From an uncultured Oscillospiraceae bacterium (GTDB lineage Bacteria > Bacillota > Clostridia > Oscillospirales > Oscillospiraceae): a DNA stretch of 37,257 bases. Both the position numbers and the translations under genes were made by a program. This document shows, piece by piece, positions 32,332 through 37,257 of the stretch. The stretch is taken from positions 1 to 37,257 of the forward strand of contig CAAFLF010000039.1 of assembly GCA_900763685.1 (NCBI GenBank), in the 5' to 3' direction. Numbering within the stretch: position 1 is the first letter of the stretch; each line of letters opens with the position of its first letter. Below the pieces are notes generated by a model. It saw only the letters and a list, made by a program, of their open reading frames with translations, searched no databases and was not told the DNA's origin.

Positions 32332-33945
32332 GTGAGTTTTACATTTGATGCCTTGAAGTATTCCTGTCCCTCCCGACGCAGAGTGGTGTTCGGGAAGCGG
32401 GGCATGGTGTGCACGACGCAGCCGCTGGCGGCGCAGGCGGGACTGGATATCCTGAAGAAGGGCGGAAATGCCATTGACGCCGCCATCGCCACGGCGGCGT
32501 GCCTCACGGTCATCGAGCCCAACAACAGCGGCATCGGCGGCGACGCCTTCGCCATCGTTTGGGTGAAGGACCGGCTCTACGGCCTCAACGGCAGCGGTCC
32601 CGCCCCCATGGGCATCGACCTGGAGACTGTCCGGGAGCGGTGCGGGGACACCGTGCCCAAGTACGGCTGGACCCCGGTGACGGTGCCGGGCGCGCCCTCC
32701 ACCTGGGCGGAGCTCTCCGCCCGGTTCGGCAAGCTGCCCTTCCGGGAGCTGCTGCGGCCCGCCATCGACTACGCAGAGGAGGGCTTCCCGGTGGCGCCGG
32801 TGACGGCGAAGCTCTGGAGCAAGTACCACAAGATGTTCCGGGAGGCGTTCCACGAGGACTACCTCGAGCATTGGTTCGAGACCTTTACCCCGGAGGACCG
32901 GGGGCCCCGGCCCGGCGAGATCGTCCGGCTGCCCAACCACGCCGAGACGCTGCGGGAGCTGGCGGAGACCAACTGCGAGTCCCTGTACCGGGGAGCGCTG
33001 GCGGAGCGGATCGACGCCTTCTCCCGGGAGACCGGCGGGTATCTCCGCAAGGAGGACCTGGCCGCCTACCGGGCGGAGTGGGTGGACCCCATCAGCATCG
33101 ATTACCGGGGCTACACCGTCTCGGAGATGCCGCCCAACGGCAACGGCATCGTGGCGCTGATGGCCCTGAAGACCCTGAGCCAGTTCGAGTTCACCAACCG
33201 GGACTGCGCGGACACCTACCACAAGCAGCTGGAGGCCATGAAGATGGCCTTCGCCGACGGGCAGGAGTATGTGGCGGACCCCGCCAGCATGCGGGTGACG
33301 GTGGAGCGGATGCTCTCTGACGAGTACGCCGCGAAGCGGGCGGCCCGGATCGGCGAGACGGCGCTGGAGCCCCAGTACGGCGACCCCTCCTGCGGCGGGA
33401 CGGTCTACCTCTGCGCGGCGGACGGGGAGGGGAACATGATCTCCTTCATTGAGAGCAACTACATCGGCTTTGGCTCCGGCGTGGTGGTGCCCGGCACGGG
33501 CGTGGCCTTCCAGAACCGGGGCAACAACTTCAGCCTGGATCCCAAGAGCGCCAACTGCCTGGCGCCGGGGAAGAAGTCCTATCACACCATCATCCCGGGC
33601 TTCCTCTCCAAGGACGGGAAGCCGGTGGGGCCCTTCGGCGTGATGGGGGGCTTCATGCAGCCCCAGGGCCACGTGCAGGTGGTGATGAACACGGTGGACT
33701 TCCACATGAACCCCCAGGAGGCGCTGGACGCCCCCCGCTGGCAGTGGACCGGCGGCATGGAGGTCCAGGTGGAGCGGGATTTCCCCGCGGCGGAGGCCGA
33801 GCGGCTGATGCGCATGGGGCACCAGATCACGGTCCCGCCGGAGAACTACTTCTTCGGCCGGGGGCAGATCATCTGGCGGGATGACGATGGCGTCCTCTGC
33901 GGCGCGACGGAACCCCGCTCGGACGGTACCGTCGCGGTCTGGTGA
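32332..33945 (+). CDS. gamma-glutamyltransferase family enzyme, cytoplasmic type
   Basis: GGT-family N-terminal nucleophile hydrolases are made as one chain and cut themselves before a catalytic Thr. The 537-residue product has GMVCTTQPLAAQAGLDILKKGGNAIDAAIA, typical of GGT, IEPNNSGIGGDAF, and CGGT at 354-357, where T357 is the predicted nucleophile. C-terminal parts include FIESNYIGFGSGVVVPGTG. No signal peptide, unlike classical periplasmic GGT, so it resembles intracellular GGT-like acylases. The start is GTG at 32332 after GGAGAG; the TTG at 32320 is less likely. True substrate unknown. Confidence 0.88.
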   Translation: MSFTFDALKYSCPSRRRVVFGKRGMVCTTQPLAAQAGLDILKKGGNAIDAAIATAACLTVIEPNNSGIGGDAFAIVWVKDRLYGLNGSGPAPMGIDLETVRERCGDTVPKYGWTPVTVPGAPSTWAELSARFGKLPFRELLRPAIDYAEEGFPVAPVTAKLWSKYHKMFREAFHEDYLEHWFETFTPEDRGPRPGEIVRLPNHAETLRELAETNCESLYRGALAERIDAFSRETGGYLRKEDLAAYRAEWVDPISIDYRGYTVSEMPPNGNGIVALMALKTLSQFEFTNRDCADTYHKQLEAMKMAFADGQEYVADPASMRVTVERMLSDEYAAKRAARIGETALEPQYGDPSCGGTVYLCAADGEGNMISFIESNYIGFGSGVVVPGTGVAFQNRGNNFSLDPKSANCLAPGKKSYHTIIPGFLSKDGKPVGPFGVMGGFMQPQGHVQVVMNTVDFHMNPQEALDAPRWQWTGGMEVQVERDFPAAEAERLMRMGHQITVPPENYFFGRGQIIWRDDDGVLCGATEPRSDGTVAVW

Positions 33946-33950
33946 CGGAA

Positions 33951-33970
33951 GGCCGGAGGAATTTCCGGCC
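33951..33970 (+). promoter_or_regulatory. intercistronic hairpin before the chromate transporter pair
   Basis: GGCCGGA (33951-33957) pairs with TCCGGCC (33964-33970). No T-run follows. Similar hairpins sit in two other gaps of this gene row (32233-32264 and 35135-35155). Confidence 0.45.
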
Positions 33971-33989
33971 ATCACTTTGAGGTAGCAAG

Positions 33990-34553
33990 ATGAAAGAACT
34001 GTTTGAGATCTATTTTTCCTTTCTGAAAATGGGTGCCGTGACCTTCGGCGGAGGCTACGCCATGCTGCCCATCCTCCAGCGGGAGGTGGTGGAGAAGAAG
34101 CAATGGCTGGCCAACGAGGACATCATGGACTACTACGCCCTGGCCCAGGGACTGCCGGGCATCATCGCGGTGAACGTGGCGGTCTTTATCGGCTACGCCC
34201 GGCGGAAGACCGCCGGCGGTGTGGCGGCGCTGGGCGTGGTGTCCCCCTGCGTCGTCATCATCTCGATCATCGCGGCGTTCCTCTCCAACTTCCAGAATGA
34301 CCCCTATGTCCGGCACGCCTTCGCGGGGATCTCCGTCTGCGTCTGCGCGCTGATCCTGAACTCGGTGCTGGACCTCTGGAAGAAGGGCGTGAAGGACGCG
34401 GTGGGGCTCATCCTCTGTGTCGGCACCTTCGCCCTGATGGAGCTGAGCAGCGTTTCCCCGGTGCTCATCATCGTGGCGGCGGCCCTCATCGGCGTGGCCG
34501 CCGGGACCTTCCAGGCGGCCCGGAAGAGCGGAAGCGGGGAGGGACAGGCATGA
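33990..34553 (+). CDS. chromate transporter (CHR) family protein, first half-size subunit
   Basis: A 187-residue membrane protein of the short-chain CHR family, with FGGGYAMLPILQREVVEKKQWL near the N-terminus and about five to six helices. Short CHR proteins occur as adjacent pairs that together equal one long CHR protein. The next gene overlaps by four bases (ATGA at 34550-34553). Family members were named for chromate efflux, but in a gut-type anaerobe within a metabolic operon the natural substrate is probably another oxyanion or organic anion; that is inference. Confidence 0.88.
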   Translation: MKELFEIYFSFLKMGAVTFGGGYAMLPILQREVVEKKQWLANEDIMDYYALAQGLPGIIAVNVAVFIGYARRKTAGGVAALGVVSPCVVIISIIAAFLSNFQNDPYVRHAFAGISVCVCALILNSVLDLWKKGVKDAVGLILCVGTFALMELSSVSPVLIIVAAALIGVAAGTFQAARKSGSGEGQA

Positions 34554-35113
34554 TAGAGCTGCGGCTTTTCTGGGAGTTCTTCCAGATCGGTCTTTTCGCC
34601 GTGGGCGGCGGAATGGCAACGCTGCCCTTTCTGCGGGCCCTGGCGGAGAAGACCGGCTGGTTCACCACGGCCCTCATCACCGATATGATCGCCATCTCGG
34701 AGGCGACGCCGGGCCCCATCGGCATCAATATGGCGACGTACGTGGGCTATCAGGTGGCGGGCGTCTTAGGCGGCGTTGTGGCGACGCTGGGGACCATCCT
34801 GCCGGCCATGATCATCGTGACCATTGTGTCCCGGTACCTGGAGAAATTCCGGGGAAATCCCATGGTGGACCGGGCCTTCTACGGCCTGCGGCCCGCGGTG
34901 ACCGGCCTTATCGCGGCGGCGGGCTTCGACGTGATGAAGGTCTCGCTGCTGAACCTGGAGGCCCTGGCCGCCGGAGGGGACCTTCTGACGCTGGTGGCGC
35001 CGCTGAAGCTCTGCCTCTTCGCGGTGGCCTTCGTGGCCATCCGGAAGCTGAAGCTGCACCCGGTGCTGTGCATCGCCTGCGCGGCGGCGGTGGGTGTGGT
35101 CTGCGGCCTGTGA
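34550..35113 (+). CDS. chromate transporter (CHR) family protein, second half-size subunit
   Basis: A 187-residue partner of the preceding CHR protein, with FFQIGLFAVGGGMATLPFLRALAEKTGW and then EATPGPIGINMATYVGYQVAG, the CHR signature in its second form. About six hydrophobic helices. Translation is probably coupled to the first subunit through the ATGA overlap. The two likely form a heterodimeric carrier. Confidence 0.88.
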   Translation: MIELRLFWEFFQIGLFAVGGGMATLPFLRALAEKTGWFTTALITDMIAISEATPGPIGINMATYVGYQVAGVLGGVVATLGTILPAMIIVTIVSRYLEKFRGNPMVDRAFYGLRPAVTGLIAAAGFDVMKVSLLNLEALAAGGDLLTLVAPLKLCLFAVAFVAIRKLKLHPVLCIACAAAVGVVCGL

Positions 35114-35134
35114 GGCTCCGCGGAACAGAAATCG

Positions 35135-35155
35135 GGGGAAGCCCGGGGCTTCCCC
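35135..35155 (+). promoter_or_regulatory. hairpin just before the dehydratase ribosome binding site
   Basis: GGGGAAGCC (35135-35143) pairs with GGCTTCCCC (35147-35155) around three bases. It ends three bases before AGGAGG (35159-35164) of the next gene, close enough to influence initiation. No T-run follows. Confidence 0.5.
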
Positions 35156-35171
35156 GTGAGGAGGCATGCTT

Positions 35172-36851
35172 ATGTTGAAGAGTCAAGCCACCCGGAAGGC
35201 GGGACCGGAGGTGGACCCCCTGTGGCTGGGGACCGGACGGCGCGTCCCGGATCTCAGCAAGCCGCAGATCCTGATCGATTCCACCTACGGCGACAGCCAT
35301 CCCGGCAGCAAGCATCTGATGGGCCTGGCGGAGAGCGCCAGGAACGCCCTTTACGCCGGGGGGATGATGCCGGTGCTCTATACGGTCACGGATATCTGCG
35401 ACGGCGTGGCCACCGGCCACTGCGGGATGAACTACTCCCTGGTGTCCCGGGACCTCATCGCGGCGATGGTGGAGATCCACGCGAGGACCTCCGGCTTTGA
35501 CGGGCTCATCACCATCTCCTCCTGCGACAAGGCGACGCCGGGCCACCTGATGGCCCAGGCGAGACTGGACCTGCCGGGCATCCACGTCTGCGGCGGGTCC
35601 ATGATGCCGGGACCGGGCTTCCTCAGCGCGGACAGCTGCTACGCCACCAACCTGCGGGTGGCGGAGGGCGCCATGACGGCGGAGGAGGAGTGGTACTACA
35701 AGCGCAACGCCTGCCCCAGCTGCGGCGCCTGCCAGTACATGGGCACCGCCAGCACCATGCAGGCCATGGCGGAGGCCCTGGGCATGGCCCTGCCGGGCAA
35801 CGCCATGATGCCCGCCAACACCAACTATCTCCCCCAATTGGCCGCGGAGGCGGGCGCGGGTATCCCCCTGCTGATGGAGCGGGACCTGCGGCCCAGCCAG
35901 ATCATGACCCGGGCGGCCTTTGAGAACGCCATCAAGGTCCACGCCGCCATCGGCGGCTCCACCAACGCGGTGCTGCACCTGCCCGCCATCGCGGCGGAGC
36001 TGGGCATCCAGCTGACGCTGGAGGATTTCCAGCGGGTCTCAGCGGGTATCCCGCTGCTGACCAGCGTGCTGACGGCGGGCAAGTGGCCCACCCAGTATTT
36101 CTGGCTGGCGGGCGGCGTGCCCCGGGTGCTCTGGGAGCTGCGGGAGGTCCTGGACCTGGACCTGCCCACGGTGACGGGGAAGACCATCCGGGAAAACCTG
36201 GAGGATCTGCGCGCCGCCGGGTACTTCCGCCGGAGCGAGGAGCTCCTGCGGGCTTACTCCCTGGCGCCGGAGGACATCATCAAGTCCCCGGAGGCGCCGG
36301 TGGACGCCGACAGCGGCATCACCGTCCTCCACGGCAATCTGGCGCCGGAGGGCGCCGTGGTGAAGCACTGCGCCATGGACAAGTCCATGTATCATTTTGT
36401 GGGCCGGGCCCGGACCTTTGACACGGAGGAGGAGGCGGTGGCCGCCATCTATGAGGACCGGGTCCAGCCCGGCGAGGTGGTGGTCATCCGGTACCGGGGA
36501 AAGCACGCCGCGGGGATGCCGGAGATGCTGAAGGCCACGGACGCCATCTGCAACAAGCCGGCCCTCTGCCGGAGCACGGCCCTCATTACGGACGGGCGCT
36601 TTTCCGGCGCGTCCCGGGGGCCATGCGTAGGCTATCTGCTGCCGGAGGCGGCGGACGGCGGGCCCATCGGCCTTGTGCGGGACGGGGACCTCATCGAGAT
36701 CGACGTTTTACGGCGGAGCCTGGAGCTGGTGGGCCTGGAAGGGCAGCGCCGGGATCCCCGGGAGATCGCCGCGGAGCTGAGCGCGCGGAAGCGGAAGACA
36801 CCGGTGAAGACCTTCCGGCATCAGGGCGCGCTGCGGTATTTGAGTAACTGA
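35172..36851 (+). CDS. IlvD/Edd family dehydratase
   Basis: Members remove water from 2,3-dihydroxy acids or sugar acids to give 2-oxo acids, using an Fe-S cluster and Mg. The 559-residue product has CDGVATGHCGMNYSL, SSCDKATPGH and CPSCGACQYMGTASTMQAMAEALG, the three cysteine-bearing blocks of the family, and the late GRFSGASRGPCVGYLLPEA region. The CPSCGAC block departs from the usual IlvD form (CPGAGAC or CPTCGSC), so it may not be the valine/isoleucine enzyme. The ATG at 35166 is one base from AGGAGG (35159-35164); the ATG at 35172 is correctly spaced and is chosen. Confidence 0.9.
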   Translation: MLKSQATRKAGPEVDPLWLGTGRRVPDLSKPQILIDSTYGDSHPGSKHLMGLAESARNALYAGGMMPVLYTVTDICDGVATGHCGMNYSLVSRDLIAAMVEIHARTSGFDGLITISSCDKATPGHLMAQARLDLPGIHVCGGSMMPGPGFLSADSCYATNLRVAEGAMTAEEEWYYKRNACPSCGACQYMGTASTMQAMAEALGMALPGNAMMPANTNYLPQLAAEAGAGIPLLMERDLRPSQIMTRAAFENAIKVHAAIGGSTNAVLHLPAIAAELGIQLTLEDFQRVSAGIPLLTSVLTAGKWPTQYFWLAGGVPRVLWELREVLDLDLPTVTGKTIRENLEDLRAAGYFRRSEELLRAYSLAPEDIIKSPEAPVDADSGITVLHGNLAPEGAVVKHCAMDKSMYHFVGRARTFDTEEEAVAAIYEDRVQPGEVVVIRYRGKHAAGMPEMLKATDAICNKPALCRSTALITDGRFSGASRGPCVGYLLPEAADGGPIGLVRDGDLIEIDVLRRSLELVGLEGQRRDPREIAAELSARKRKTPVKTFRHQGALRYLSN

Positions 36852-36866
36852 GAAAGGATGACAGCC

Positions 36867-37070
36867 ATGTTTGTGGTCAAGATCGATTTTGACCGGTGCA
36901 AGGAGTGCGGATACTGCATCCGCTTCTGTCCGAAGGGCGTCCTTAGCAAGGGCACCAAGGTCAACAAGAAGAGTTACTACCCACCGGTGGTAGGCGAGGG
37001 CTGCATCGGCTGCGGCACCTGCGGCCGGGTATGTCCCGACTCCGCCATCGCGGTGTACCGGGAAGATTGA
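36867..37070 (+). CDS. ferredoxin-type delta subunit of a 2-oxoacid:ferredoxin oxidoreductase
   Basis: A 67-residue protein with two 4Fe-4S sites, [12 protein letters not shown] and [12 protein letters not shown], each a C-x2-C-x2-C-x3-C-P motif. In KOR/VOR operons such a protein precedes the alpha subunit and passes electrons to ferredoxin. The start is ATG 36867, not 36858, because AAAGGATG at 36853-36860 is better placed. It lies 15 bases after the dehydratase and 11 bases before the alpha subunit gene. Confidence 0.9.
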   Translation: MFVVKIDFDRCKECGYCIRFCPKGVLSKGTKVNKKSYYPPVVGEGCIGCGTCGRVCPDSAIAVYRED

Positions 37071-37081
37071 GGAGGTCAAGT

Positions 37082-37257
37082 ATGGGAAATCAGGTTTTCA
37101 TGCAGGGCAACCAGGCCATGGCGGAGTCCGCCATCCGGGCCGGGTGCAAGCTGTTCTTCGGCTACCCCATCACCCCCTCCAGCGAGGTCCCAGAGTATTA
37201 CGCCCGGGCCATGCGGGAGCGGCCTGAGGAGGGCATCACCTTCATCCAGGCGGAGAC
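37082..37257 (+). CDS. 2-oxoacid:ferredoxin oxidoreductase alpha subunit (partial, cut by window end)
   Basis: The first 58 residues of the alpha subunit are visible: [44 protein letters not shown], typical of KorA/VorB-type proteins that decarboxylate a 2-oxo acid to an acyl-CoA with thiamine diphosphate in anaerobes. GAGGTC at 37071-37076 precedes the ATG. The gene runs off the window. Which 2-oxo acid (2-oxoglutarate, 2-oxoisovalerate or other) cannot be told from this part; the adjacent dehydratase makes 2-oxoisovalerate possible. Confidence 0.88.
   Translation, partial: MGNQVFMQGNQAMAESAIRAGCKLFFGYPITPSSEVPEYYARAMRERPEEGITFIQAE

Overview
The window looks like a chromosomal piece of a GC-rich anaerobic Firmicute, most likely a clostridial Oscillospiraceae-type bacterium. 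The reasons are a complete Gram-positive S10-spc-alpha ribosomal protein cluster with zinc-type S14, a KOW-domain gene between map and infA, L27 with a cleavable N-terminus next to its protease gene prp, AGGAGG-type ribosome binding sites nearly everywhere, a GAAC-N4-GTTY LexA operator, and the start of a ferredoxin-dependent 2-oxoacid oxidoreductase operon. The genus call is inference; no 16S rRNA gene is present.

Positions 1-16390 hold one long + strand ribosomal superoperon: rpsJ, rplC, rplD, rplW, rplB, rpsS, rplV, rpsC, rplP, rpmC, rpsQ, rplN, rplX, rplE, rpsZ, a 264-base structured gap, rpsH, rplF, rplR, rpsE, rpmD, rplO, secY, adk, map, a KOW gene, infA, rpmJ, rpsM, rpsK, rpsD, rpoA and rplQ, closed by a strong terminator. 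Most gaps are under 30 bases. Four larger gaps (before rpsJ, rpsJ-rplC, rpsZ-rpsH, rpsD-rpoA) contain RNA-structure candidates. The rpsJ-rplC gap can form an H-type pseudoknot inside an outer helix, with a competing downstream partner.

Positions 16400-20080 carry short single-gene units: a zinc-ribbon membrane protein, an unrecognised minus-strand protein, a secreted polysaccharide deacetylase, secG (minus) and lexA with an autoregulatory operator. Positions 20080-22090 contain no convincing protein gene. They hold several strong inverted repeats, a good + strand promoter, and then about 1.3 kb of degenerate tandem repeat with a 42-43 base period, each unit centred on AAGTGGGG. This is the most unusual part of the window. 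It lies between convergent lexA and a two-OB-fold SSB-like gene.

Positions 22090-29720 carry the SSB-like gene (minus), an Mbeg1-like alpha/beta hydrolase, an S9 peptidase, a GNAT acetyltransferase, an AT-rich probably acquired immunity-like gene (minus), obgE (minus), and the rplU-prp-rpmA operon (minus) with a consensus promoter.

Positions 29935-37257 look like a metabolic regulon. A GntR/FCD regulator precedes an SLC13-type anion transporter whose promoter carries TTGTATACAA-type palindromes, then a gamma-glutamyltransferase-like enzyme, a paired chromate-transporter-family module, an IlvD/Edd dehydratase, a two-cluster ferredoxin subunit and the start of a 2-oxoacid:ferredoxin oxidoreductase alpha subunit, cut by the window end. 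A dehydratase making a 2-oxo acid followed by a 2-oxoacid oxidoreductase suggests a pathway for catabolising an imported hydroxy acid, but the substrate cannot be read from sequence.
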